From contig SVOQ01000004.1 of NCBI GenBank assembly GCA_015066345.1, forward strand, positions 52,853-116,852: a stretch of DNA of 64,000 bases. The letters run 5' to 3'. This document shows positions 16,536 through 24,335 of the stretch, piece by piece; within the stretch, counting starts at the first letter, position 1, and each line of letters opens with the position of its first letter. The notes beneath the pieces were generated by a model that was not told the origin of the DNA, ran no database searches, and saw only the letters and a list, made by a program, of their open reading frames with translations. Both the position numbers and the translations under genes were made by a program. Source of the stretch: Oscillospiraceae bacterium (GTDB lineage: Bacteria > Bacillota > Clostridia > Oscillospirales > Acutalibacteraceae).

Positions 16536-16709
16536 TCAGTTCTGTTTTCTTACAATTCTGTATTCATCATCCGCCCTGAAGTAGGGACAGGCATCATTGG
16601 AGGAAGTTAAGAATTTAAGGTATTCATCCTCGTCCAATTCGATATCACAAAAATATTCTTCAAGGTCCTCGTCGTATCTGTAATTTTCACACATATCGCA
16701 CATTGCCAT
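16536..16709 (-). CDS. DUF6472 family small acidic Cys protein
   Basis: A 57-residue protein. It starts MAMCDMCENYRYDEDLEEYF, continues with CDIELDEDEY and ends with DDEYRIVRKQN. A CxxC at the start, a later Cys and CPYF give four cysteines that could bind a metal. The pattern matches the DUF6472 family of Clostridia, which is of unknown function. GAGG is seven bases before the first ATG; a second ATG at codon 3 is possible. It lies nine bases after rlmH on the same strand, so it belongs to the M23-rlmH transcript. It is the first host gene to the right of the island. Confidence 0.8.
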   Translation of the reverse strand: MAMCDMCENYRYDEDLEEYFCDIELDEDEYLKFLTSSNDACPYFRADDEYRIVRKQN

Positions 16710-16718
16710 AGTTTTACC

Positions 16719-17198
16719 TCATTTGTGATATTTTCCGTTATTGTTTATCTGAAAAGCCCTGTAAATCTGTTCAAGGAGCATAACCCTCATTAACTGGTGG
16801 GGGAATGTCATAGGCGAAAAAGAAAGTCTGCAATCGGAGAGTTTTTTGATTTCGGGGGAAAGACCGAATGAACTGCCGATTATAAAAACGATACTGCTTT
16901 TACCGTTGAGGGTGACTTCTTTAATAGTTTGAGCTAATTGTTCGCTTGATTTCTCTTTACCCTCAATACAAAGGCTGAAAACATAACTTCCGTTGGGGAT
17001 TTTCTTTTTTATTTCCTCCGCCTCTTTGGTAAGGACGTTGTCGATTTCCGTCTGTGAAGGGGAGTCGGAGAGCCTTACGGGGTTAAGTTCAATAATATCA
17101 ACTTTACCGTAGGCGGATATTCTCTTTGTGTATTCGTCAACTGCATCCCTCAGGTATTTTTCTTTAAGCTTACCCAAGGCTATAACTGTAATATTCAT
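16719..17198 (-). CDS. rlmH: 23S rRNA pseudouridine(1915) N3-methyltransferase RlmH
   Basis: A 159-residue SPOUT methyltransferase that methylates pseudouridine 1915 of 23S rRNA in the assembled 70S ribosome. Typical features are the start MNITVIALGKLKEKYLRDAV, the SAM-binding knot loop FIIGSSFGLS and the C-terminal SFSPMTFPHQLMRVMLLEQI followed by YRAFQINNNGKYHK. The length equals the family norm. Its ATG overlaps the stop of the upstream M23 peptidase gene (TAATG). Confidence 0.97.
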   Translation of the reverse strand: MNITVIALGKLKEKYLRDAVDEYTKRISAYGKVDIIELNPVRLSDSPSQTEIDNVLTKEAEEIKKKIPNGSYVFSLCIEGKEKSSEQLAQTIKEVTLNGKSSIVFIIGSSFGLSPEIKKLSDCRLSFSPMTFPHQLMRVMLLEQIYRAFQINNNGKYHK

Positions 17199-18553
17199 TA
17201 TTCTAATCCTAAATACGGCGCAGGGTTAAGCCTGTTACCGTTTAATCTTACTTCAAAGTGAAGGTGAGCACCGAACGAATAACCCGTGTTACCAACTCGA
17301 CCGATTGTCTGACCTTTTTGTACATAGTCACCCGCACTTACCATAAGTGAGTTATCAAGCATATGAGCATAAAGGGTTTCAACACCGTTGCCGTGGTCAA
17401 TTTTAACGTAGTTACCGTAACCGCCCGTGCTCCATCCTGCCTCGGTAACAGTACCCGCTGCACCTGCTACAACCAGTGAGCCCGATGCATTAGCGCCCGA
17501 GATATCAATACCCCTGTGATAACCGAGACTTCTGTGACCGTAGGGTGATGTAACGGTGTAAAGGTTAACAACGGGCCAACAGAAAATACCCGTGGTCTGG
17601 TAAACTGTGTATGAACCCATTGAAAGGCTCTCCGCACGGATACCGCGTTCAACAATCTGGGTAACGGGTTGAGTCAAAGCAACGCTCATAAGTGGCTCGG
17701 AAAGTACCTTTTTATCGCCGATATATGTAACCAGGTCGATAGCGTATTCAGTACCGTTCTGACCCGTTCTTCGTACTCTTGTGTCACCAACGAAAAGCTT
17801 GTTGGTCTGTATTTCAACAGTTTCAAAGTCCGTATAATTTATATTTTCCTGACATTCTGTGTGTCTTACCGTAAGGGTGTTGGGTGAATTTAAAACAGAC
17901 TTAAATTTCTCGTTGGAATAAATATTTTTGTTGTCGGCGGGGTAATAGGCTTGTTTTACGGTAATGCTTTGAGCAAAAGAAACTGAAGAATTAGGGTAAA
18001 CCTTTTTTGCCAATTCCAGCATTTCGTCAACAGTTTTTTGTATAACCGTACTATCCTTAACGGCGCAAAGTAATTCACCGTCAATATAAACTTCGTTTAC
18101 GGGGGTAAGATTATCACCGTATTTTTCTATAATAGTCTTAGAGATTACGTCCGCAGAACGAACATTGTACGCATCGGTGCGTTTCTCTTTGTTTTCGAAA
18201 TCGGGTGTATTTTCTTCACCGAGGGTCTGTGTAGCCTGTTTTTTTACTGAGTCCGCCGCTTTCTGAGAGGGGACATATCCGATAGTTTCACCGTCCACAA
18301 TAACCGCCACGGCTTTGACTTTGTTACTGTTTCGGTACGCAACAAAAACACTTGTACCAATTACCGTAGCAATAAGCAAGAAAACTACCGTGCGTTTAAA
18401 GAAAACCTTGGCAGAGGAAAAGGAAGCCTTGTTGAAGTGGAAAAGCTTTTTAAAAGCACCGAAGATTTTTTTGAAAAAACCGCCGATAATTTTACCCGTC
18501 ACAAGACCAAGATTATATATGCAATTGTAGAAGAAATTAAACAATCTTTCCAT
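17198..18553 (-). CDS. Membrane-anchored M23 peptidase with G5 domain
   Basis: A 451-residue cell-wall peptidase. A membrane anchor (VVFLLIATVIGTSVFVAY) is near residue 55. After an extracellular linker there is a G5-like domain around residues 235-300. The M23 (lysostaphin/LytM) domain follows from about 325: HRGIDIS supplies the first zinc ligands, and HLHFEV near residue 430 the HxH pair. Such proteins cleave peptide cross-links of peptidoglycan or, when degenerate, activate other hydrolases; here the metal ligands are intact. It heads the operon M23-rlmH-DUF6472. Confidence 0.92.
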   Translation of the reverse strand: MERLFNFFYNCIYNLGLVTGKIIGGFFKKIFGAFKKLFHFNKASFSSAKVFFKRTVVFLLIATVIGTSVFVAYRNSNKVKAVAVIVDGETIGYVPSQKAADSVKKQATQTLGEENTPDFENKEKRTDAYNVRSADVISKTIIEKYGDNLTPVNEVYIDGELLCAVKDSTVIQKTVDEMLELAKKVYPNSSVSFAQSITVKQAYYPADNKNIYSNEKFKSVLNSPNTLTVRHTECQENINYTDFETVEIQTNKLFVGDTRVRRTGQNGTEYAIDLVTYIGDKKVLSEPLMSVALTQPVTQIVERGIRAESLSMGSYTVYQTTGIFCWPVVNLYTVTSPYGHRSLGYHRGIDISGANASGSLVVAGAAGTVTEAGWSTGGYGNYVKIDHGNGVETLYAHMLDNSLMVSAGDYVQKGQTIGRVGNTGYSFGAHLHFEVRLNGNRLNPAPYLGLE

Positions 18554-18642
18554 AGTACACTCTCTTTTAAAACATATACACTAAATATAGCATAAATTTA
18601 TATCATTAACAAGAGTAAAATAATGAACAAACTATAAAAAAT

Positions 18643-18669
18643 ACAGGCTTACCGAAAAAGTAAGCCTGT
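18643..18669 (-). terminator. Terminator after the GDPD gene
   Basis: ACAGGCTTAC and GTAAGCCTGT form a ten-pair stem. On the minus strand it is followed by a T run (plus-strand AAAAAAT at 18636-18642). Confidence 0.8.
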
Positions 18670-18675
18670 AAAAAA

Positions 18676-19467
18676 TTATTTTTTATTACCGCCGAAAATA
18701 TCGGATTCAATATAGTCAACACCGAATGCACGGCAGTAGTTTAATGAGAAAATATCGTTGGCAGTCCAGGCACCAACCTTAAGACCGCGGGAGTGGAAGT
18801 CTTTCATCATCTTTTTGGACAATGTCTTGTAATCAACGTCAATATCAAAGCCGTATTCAAGGCATTGTGAGTAATCCATACCCTTGCCGTAGGTGAGCAT
18901 AATCTTTAAATCGGGGAAAGCCTCGTGTGCTTTAACGAGGTTTTCAAATTCAAAGGACTGGAGCATACACATTTTAAGGTCATAAACTTCAGATGCAAGA
19001 GTAAATACATCGTGAATCTGCTCGTCGGTGTATTCACCCTTAAGCTCAATAAAGCAAATGAGATTATTATCACGGCAGATTTCAAGATATCTTTCAAAAG
19101 TGCAGATGTAAACATCCTCTTTAACCTTGTCGGTTTTAATGGGTTTAGCGGTAAGTTCCTCGTAGGTGGCGTCCGCTACCATAAGGCTTGTGCCGTCTTT
19201 AAATACAACGTCATCATTGTGGTTTGCTACAAAAACACCATCTTTTGTGATTCTGATATCAGTTTCAATACCGCCCGAGCCGTTTTTAACCGCACCTAAG
19301 AAAGCGGGTTCTGTGTTACCCGGGTATTTTGAGCTGTAACCACGGTGGGCAATCATACAAATATCCTTATGTATATATTTATTTACCGCAACACCTGCGG
19401 CAACTGCACCAACTGCACCTGCAATACCTGCGGCGGCAATTGCTAAGGGTTTTAAGTTTTTAGCCAT
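18676..19467 (-). CDS. Glycerophosphodiester phosphodiesterase
   Basis: A 263-residue enzyme of the GDPD family, which hydrolyses glycerophosphodiesters to glycerol-3-phosphate and an alcohol. An N-terminal hydrophobic segment (IAAAGIAGAVGAVAAGVAV) anchors or exports it. The catalytic block is CMIAHRGYSSKYPGNTEPAF (His-Arg and Asn-Thr-Glu). GGIETDIRITKDGVFVANHN supplies Glu, Asp and the second His. FIELKGE near residue 125 and the C-terminal VGAWTAND complete the TIM-barrel signature. It probably acts on phospholipid or teichoic acid fragments. AGGAAG lies nine bases before the ATG. It is monocistronic and divergent from alr. Confidence 0.92.
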   Translation of the reverse strand: MAKNLKPLAIAAAGIAGAVGAVAAGVAVNKYIHKDICMIAHRGYSSKYPGNTEPAFLGAVKNGSGGIETDIRITKDGVFVANHNDDVVFKDGTSLMVADATYEELTAKPIKTDKVKEDVYICTFERYLEICRDNNLICFIELKGEYTDEQIHDVFTLASEVYDLKMCMLQSFEFENLVKAHEAFPDLKIMLTYGKGMDYSQCLEYGFDIDVDYKTLSKKMMKDFHSRGLKVGAWTANDIFSLNYCRAFGVDYIESDIFGGNKK

Positions 19468-19560
19468 ATAAACACTTCCTAAAATGTAATGAGTTAATTT
19501 TATATCTTTTAACCCTTATTGTCAATAAGACAAAATATTTTAAAAATATACGTAAGTTTA

Positions 19561-19589
19561 TTGTTTATTTTAGTAAAGTATGGTATTAT
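19561..19589 (+). promoter_or_regulatory. Candidate sigma-A promoter of the alr operon
   Basis: TTGTTT (19561-19566), a 17-base gap and TATTAT (19584-19589), 45 bases before the alr ATG. Confidence 0.5.
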
Positions 19590-19633
19590 ATTACTAATTA
19601 TGGGTAGTATGCCTTGATTCAGACGGAGATGTT

Positions 19634-20791
19634 ATGGATTTTAAAAATACATTTAATGAATATTACCGAACTTATGCGGCAATAGACCTTGATGTTATTG
19701 CCCATAATCTTGGTGAACTTAAAAAGAAAATAAAAAAAGGCGTTCTTTCCCTTGCTATTGTTAAAGCGGATGCTTACGGTCACGGTGCAGTGGGCGTCGC
19801 TAAAGCCATACAGGAAGATGTGGATTATTTCGGCATCGCGGAACTTGGGGAAGCGGTCGAACTGCGTGAAGCGGGGGTTAATAAGCCGATTCTTGTGCTT
19901 TCTTATACCTCGCCCTATCAGTACGAAACTTTAGTCAAGTATGAACTTACACAGACTATTTTTAACTATGATGATGCGGTTGCCCTCTCTCAGGCGGCGG
20001 TTAAGTTAAAAAAGATAGCGAGGGTTCATATTGCAGTTGATACGGGTATGTCACGTATAGGTTTCTTCTGTAATGATGAAAGCGTTGAAACCGTTAAACG
20101 TATTAACGATTTACCCAATATTTATATTGAGGGTATTTTCAGTCATTATGCCTGTGCAGACTGCGAAGAACGCGAAACTACCAACAAACAGACGGGCGTT
20201 TTTAAAAATTTTATTACTAAACTTGAGAACCGCGGTATGTATATCCCCATTAAGCATCTTTGCAACAGTGCGGGACTTTTAAGCGTTGATGAGCAGTTTG
20301 ATATGGTGCGTTTAGGCATTGTTATGTACGGTCTTTATCCCGACCAATGTGTAAATGACGGTACTTTGGATTTAAAACCCGCTATGAAAATAGTGAGCCA
20401 CGTTTCCCACGTTAAGGAAGTGCCTTCCGGTAGCGGTGTCAGTTACGGTCACACCTATTTTACCGATAAACCAACCCGTATTGCCACCGTTTGTATCGGT
20501 TATGCGGACGGCTATTCCCGAAGCCTTTCAAACAAGGGCAGAGTACTTATTAACGGCGAGTATGCGCCCGTAATCGGCAGAGTTTGTATGGACCAGTTAA
20601 TGGTTGACGTTACGGCTCTTTCGTCGGTTAAGGTAGGGGATGAGGTAATAATTCTCGGTACGGACGGCGAAAACTCAATTACCGCCGAGGAAATTGCAGA
20701 ACTTACGGACACAATTAACTATGAGGTTGTTTGTCAGTTCCAGAAACGTGTTACAATTCTTCAATATAAAAATAATGAACTAACCAACTGA
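19634..20791 (+). CDS. alr: Alanine racemase
   Basis: A 385-residue PLP enzyme that makes D-alanine for peptidoglycan. The PLP lysine is in AIVKADAYGHGA (about residue 44). The catalytic Tyr on the C-terminal domain is in GSGVSYGHTY near residue 280. DTGMSRIGF, CNSAGLL, RLGIVMYGLYP and GRVCMDQLMVDVT are further family signatures. The length is normal. GGAGA precedes the ATG. It is the first gene of an apparent operon with a GH43-like protein and an ABC exporter, a cell-envelope context. Confidence 0.97.
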   Translation: MDFKNTFNEYYRTYAAIDLDVIAHNLGELKKKIKKGVLSLAIVKADAYGHGAVGVAKAIQEDVDYFGIAELGEAVELREAGVNKPILVLSYTSPYQYETLVKYELTQTIFNYDDAVALSQAAVKLKKIARVHIAVDTGMSRIGFFCNDESVETVKRINDLPNIYIEGIFSHYACADCEERETTNKQTGVFKNFITKLENRGMYIPIKHLCNSAGLLSVDEQFDMVRLGIVMYGLYPDQCVNDGTLDLKPAMKIVSHVSHVKEVPSGSGVSYGHTYFTDKPTRIATVCIGYADGYSRSLSNKGRVLINGEYAPVIGRVCMDQLMVDVTALSSVKVGDEVIILGTDGENSITAEEIAELTDTINYEVVCQFQKRVTILQYKNNELTN

Positions 20792-20800
20792 GGTGGTTTT

Positions 20801-21649
20801 TTGAAAAATCAGGATATAAATATCCGCGACCCATTCGTAGTAGTTGTTGACGGTAAATATTATATGTACGGTACGAGAGCCGAAAATTTCGGTCAGGGTA
20901 CGGGCGGATTTGATGTTTATGTGGGCGATGACCTTGAAAATTGGTCCGAGCCTAAAGAGGTTTTTTCATCCGATAAGTATGGCTTGAATACCCGAGCAAA
21001 TTGGGCTCCCGAGGTTCATTTTTACAAAGGCATATATTATATGCTTGCAACCTTTGTTAAGCCCAACGGCTTAAGGGGTACATATATTCTTAAGTGCGAT
21101 ACACCCGATGGCGATTTCGTTCCTCTTACGGGGGAGGCAATTACACCTTGGGAATGGGAGTGCCTCGACGGTACATTACATTTTGAAAACGGCAAGGTTT
21201 ATTGTGTTTTCTGCCACGAGCATACACAGATTCTTGACGGTACAATCTGCCGAATGGAATTAAGTGACGACTTAACACACGCCGTAGAGGAGCCTGTTGA
21301 ACTTTTTGCCGCAAGTTCATTTCTTAAAAGAGAAGCAACTGAAAAAGACCATAATGTTACGGACGGTCCCTATCTTTACAGAAAAGAAAACGGCAAACTC
21401 ATTATGATATGGTCAACCTGCTACAATGGTTACAGGCAATGCGTTGCAACTTCCGATAACGATTCAATTTGCGGAAACTGGTCCCATCTTCCCACTATTT
21501 TTGACGATGACGGCGGTCACGGAATGATATTTAAGGATTTGAACGGTGAGTTAAGATTAACTTTACACTGTCCCAATATTTCTCTTGAGGAGCATCCCGT
21601 TTTCTTCAAATTAGTTGAAACTGAGATTTCTGTTAAAATAAAAGATTAA
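20801..21649 (+). CDS. GH43-like five-bladed beta-propeller glycosidase
   Basis: A 282-residue protein that starts with TTG, ten bases after the alr stop, with GAGGTGG as ribosome binding site. Residues 8-14 (IRDPFVV) match the GH43 N-terminal motif, whose Asp is the general base. The blades W-APEVHF-x-KGIYYML (near 65), DGTLHFENGKVYCVFC (near 125) and VTDGPYLYRKENGKL (near 188) keep the acidic positions of the fold. No signal peptide is present, so it would act inside the cell on small arabino- or xylo-saccharides, or on an envelope precursor in view of its neighbours. The substrate is unknown. Confidence 0.75.
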   Translation: MKNQDINIRDPFVVVVDGKYYMYGTRAENFGQGTGGFDVYVGDDLENWSEPKEVFSSDKYGLNTRANWAPEVHFYKGIYYMLATFVKPNGLRGTYILKCDTPDGDFVPLTGEAITPWEWECLDGTLHFENGKVYCVFCHEHTQILDGTICRMELSDDLTHAVEEPVELFAASSFLKREATEKDHNVTDGPYLYRKENGKLIMIWSTCYNGYRQCVATSDNDSICGNWSHLPTIFDDDGGHGMIFKDLNGELRLTLHCPNISLEEHPVFFKLVETEISVKIKD

Positions 21650-21666
21650 CTTTTGTAGGTGTATTT

Positions 21667-22509
21667 ATGAGCAAAATAAAAAACTTTTTTAAAAGTTACA
21701 TAGATGTGTTCGTATTGATTTTTAAGGAACACTTCGGCAATTTGCATCAGATAGGCAAACTATCAATAGCTGATTTGAAAAAGACATATAACGGCTCTGC
21801 CTTAGGTTGGGCATGGGCGGTTATTAAGCCCGTTTTTACTTTGTTTGTATATTGGTTTGCTATTGCAATAGGCTTAAGAAGTGGCAATGGTGTCAGTGAA
21901 TATCCCTTTATTTTATGGTTGATGGCGGGTATGGTTTCTTGGTTTTATATGACCGAAATAATAACGGGCGGTACAGTCTGCATAAGGCGATACAGTTACC
22001 TTGTTACTAAGATGAAGTACCCAATTACCACAATTCCCACATTTACGGGACTTTCACATTTATATGTACATATTATTCTCGTTCTTGTTGTAATTGCGGT
22101 ATTCTGGATTATGGGTTATGCCCCCACAATTTATTTACTTCAGTTACCCGTATATACTATACTTATGTTCCTTTTCTTCAATGCCTGGTCATTGTTTGCG
22201 GGTTTGATTTCCGCCATAAGCAAGGACTTTGCAAACCTCGTAAAATCCTTGAATATCGGTGTGTTCTGGCTCTCGGGTATCCTTTGGAATATAGACAATA
22301 TTGCCGATAATAAAATTCTTAATACCATTATGATGCTCAATCCCGTAACATTTATTTGCTACGGTTACAGGAACTGTTTTGTGAACCACGTATGGTTCTT
22401 TGAGCAACCGAAAAGATTAGTGTATTTCCTCTGTTGGTATGCGGTGCTCGGTTTACTTTCAATCTGGGCATACAAAAAACTCAGAAAAGAAATACCCGAT
22501 GTTTTGTGA
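21667..22509 (+). CDS. ABC transporter permease, polysaccharide/teichoic acid export type
   Basis: A 280-residue ABC-2 permease with six predicted membrane segments. The entry motif SALGWAWAVIKPVFTLFVYW (residues about 42-61) and the C-terminal VTFICYGYRN are typical of TagG/RfbA-type exporters of teichoic acids, O-antigen or capsule precursors. It pairs with the ATPase gene 15 bases downstream. No glycan synthesis cluster is present in the window, so the cargo cannot be named. Confidence 0.88.
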   Translation: MSKIKNFFKSYIDVFVLIFKEHFGNLHQIGKLSIADLKKTYNGSALGWAWAVIKPVFTLFVYWFAIAIGLRSGNGVSEYPFILWLMAGMVSWFYMTEIITGGTVCIRRYSYLVTKMKYPITTIPTFTGLSHLYVHIILVLVVIAVFWIMGYAPTIYLLQLPVYTILMFLFFNAWSLFAGLISAISKDFANLVKSLNIGVFWLSGILWNIDNIADNKILNTIMMLNPVTFICYGYRNCFVNHVWFFEQPKRLVYFLCWYAVLGLLSIWAYKKLRKEIPDVL

Positions 22510-22524
22510 TACGGGGGGACAATA

Positions 22525-23268
22525 ATGAGCGAAACGGTAATAAAATTTGATAGCGTAACTAAAAAATATAAACTTTATTCAAATACAAGAAAAAGACTAC
22601 TGGGTATATTTTTTAAGAAAATTAAATATAAAGAGAAAAAAGCCGTAGATAGTATGTGCTTTGAAATCAACCGCGGTGAGTCAGTAGCCCTTTTCGGTAA
22701 AAACGGTGCAGGTAAATCAACCGTTCTTAAAATGATAACGGGCGTAGTTTTCCCCACAAGCGGTGAAATAACCGTAAACGGCAGAGTCAGTGCTTTGTTG
22801 GAATTAAGCAGTGGCTTTGACCCCGAGTTTACGGGTAGAGAAAATATTTACCTTAAAGGTCATATTCTCGGTCTTTCCGAGGACGAAATAAAAGCGTTGG
22901 AGGATACAATTATTGAATTCTCCGAGTTGGGCGACTATATCGACCAACCTGTAAGAACCTATTCAAGTGGTATGAAATCACGTTTAGGTTTCGCTATAAA
23001 TGTTAATATAAAACCCGAGATACTTATTGTTGACGAGGCACTCAGCGTAGGTGACAACGCCTTCAAGGTTAAGTGTAAGGAAACAGTTAACAGAATTATT
23101 GAAAAAGATAATGTAACCCTTCTTTTCGTTACTCACCAGACTGCCGTTGCGGAGGAATTCTGTAAACGCGGTATCGTAATGAAAAACGGTAAAATTATGT
23201 TTGACGGCCCTGTAAAAGAAGCCTCGGAGTATTACAAAACAAAATACAATCCACCTAAAAAGAAATAA
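22525..23268 (+). CDS. ABC transporter ATP-binding protein, polysaccharide/teichoic acid export type
   Basis: A 247-residue ATPase. Walker A is LFGKNGAGKSTVLKM. The signature is VRTYSSGMKSRLGFAI, Walker B is PEILIVDEALSVGD, and the switch His is in FVTHQ. The signature and the ALSVGD segment are those of TagH/RfbB-type export ATPases, here without a C-terminal cargo-recognition domain. With the preceding permease it forms one exporter. A GGGGGG-containing site precedes the ATG, and the gene ends at a bidirectional terminator. Confidence 0.92.
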   Translation: MSETVIKFDSVTKKYKLYSNTRKRLLGIFFKKIKYKEKKAVDSMCFEINRGESVALFGKNGAGKSTVLKMITGVVFPTSGEITVNGRVSALLELSSGFDPEFTGRENIYLKGHILGLSEDEIKALEDTIIEFSELGDYIDQPVRTYSSGMKSRLGFAINVNIKPEILIVDEALSVGDNAFKVKCKETVNRIIEKDNVTLLFVTHQTAVAEEFCKRGIVMKNGKIMFDGPVKEASEYYKTKYNPPKKK

Positions 23269-23274
23269 AAAATT

Positions 23275-23314
23275 AAGTTCCCTTCAAAAAACATTTGGTT
23301 TTCGAAGGGAACTT
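23275..23314. terminator. Bidirectional terminator between convergent genes
   Basis: AAGTTCCCTTC and GAAGGGAACTT pair perfectly, flanked by A-rich and T-rich runs. The loop also contains AAAAAACATTTGGTTTTC, which can extend the stem. Confidence 0.8.
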
Positions 23315-23335
23315 TTAGTTTGTTTTATTTATGTT

Positions 23336-24235
23336 TTACTTAATTACAATATCTGCGTAAACGGGGTAGTGGTCGGAAACGAATCTACCGTCGATACCCT
23401 CTGTTACAACGCGGTAAGCCATAGTATCAAAATTATTGTTTACCATAACGTAGTCGATAACGTCATCCGTATGCATTTGAGGTTTTGTATCGTGGTATGT
23501 ACAATAGTTCATTGTGTCGGATGTATCAAACTTTGTATCGCGTAAAATACCCGAATCAACAAACTGATTGTAGTTATCGCTACCTTGTTTTACGTTCATA
23601 TCCGCGGTGAAAACAACGGGTAAATCCGCGTATTGACTTGCTTTGTCAAGAATAAGGTCAACGCTGTTTTTTCTTGCGGTAATACCTATATGGTCAAAGT
23701 GACTGTTAAGGTGTACGTATTTTTCGCCTGTTTCTTTGTTTTCTAATACAACCCATGTGCAAACACGTCTACAAGCTGCATCCCAACCGAATGAAACCTT
23801 ATCGGGTGTTTCTGATAACCAGAATGTACCACTGTCAACGGAGGTGTATTTATCCTTTAAATAAAATATTGCGGAGTATTCGCCTTCGTTGTCGCCGTCG
23901 TCACGACCAACGCCCACATAAGCATATTTTTCGCCAACGGTTTCTTTGAGGGTTGCCATCCATTCGGGAGTAGCCTCCTGAACACCGATGGAATCCGCTT
24001 CACTTTCGAGCATTGTCTGTGAAACAATACCGATACGGTCTTCCCAAGTATCCTTGCCAACATTAGCACAACGTATGTTAAATGACATAATACGCATAAC
24101 GCTTTCCTCCTTAGGCTCAAAGCCTTGAATAACAGATGTGTCGGGTTTGCTTTGAGCAATACCGAATATAGATGACAATAAAGTAAAGAAAGCCATAAGT
24201 ATCGCCCCTAAGCCGGAGATTAATGAACCTGACAT
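23336..24235 (-). CDS. Endonuclease/exonuclease/phosphatase family protein
   Basis: A 299-residue EEP-fold hydrolase from the ATG at 24235; an upstream GTG abuts the AAGGAG site and is less likely. A hydrophobic N-terminus (ISGLGAILMAFFTLLSSIFG) indicates export or membrane anchoring. Metal and catalytic residues are visible: RIMSFNIRC, GVQEATPEW (Glu), LNSHFDHIG (His), FTADMNVKQGSDNY (Asp-x-Asn), DVIDYVMV and the final SDHYPVYADI. The family includes sphingomyelinase-like, nuclease and phosphatase enzymes. The substrate is unknown, but an extracellular phosphodiester is likely. Confidence 0.9.
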   Translation of the reverse strand: MSGSLISGLGAILMAFFTLLSSIFGIAQSKPDTSVIQGFEPKEESVMRIMSFNIRCANVGKDTWEDRIGIVSQTMLESEADSIGVQEATPEWMATLKETVGEKYAYVGVGRDDGDNEGEYSAIFYLKDKYTSVDSGTFWLSETPDKVSFGWDAACRRVCTWVVLENKETGEKYVHLNSHFDHIGITARKNSVDLILDKASQYADLPVVFTADMNVKQGSDNYNQFVDSGILRDTKFDTSDTMNYCTYHDTKPQMHTDDVIDYVMVNNNFDTMAYRVVTEGIDGRFVSDHYPVYADIVIK

Positions 24236-24296
24236 TTTACCAATCACTCCTTATTTAGTATACAAATATAATACCATATTTTGTGAATTAGTCAAT

Positions 24297-24326
24297 AAAA
24301 AAGCCGATGATTTCTCATCGGCTTTT
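24297..24326 (-). terminator. Terminator after the P-type ATPase gene
   Basis: AAAAGCCGATGA, loop TTTC, TCATCGGCTTTT; on the minus strand the stem is followed by a T run. Confidence 0.85.
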
Positions 24327-24335
24327 ATGATTTGT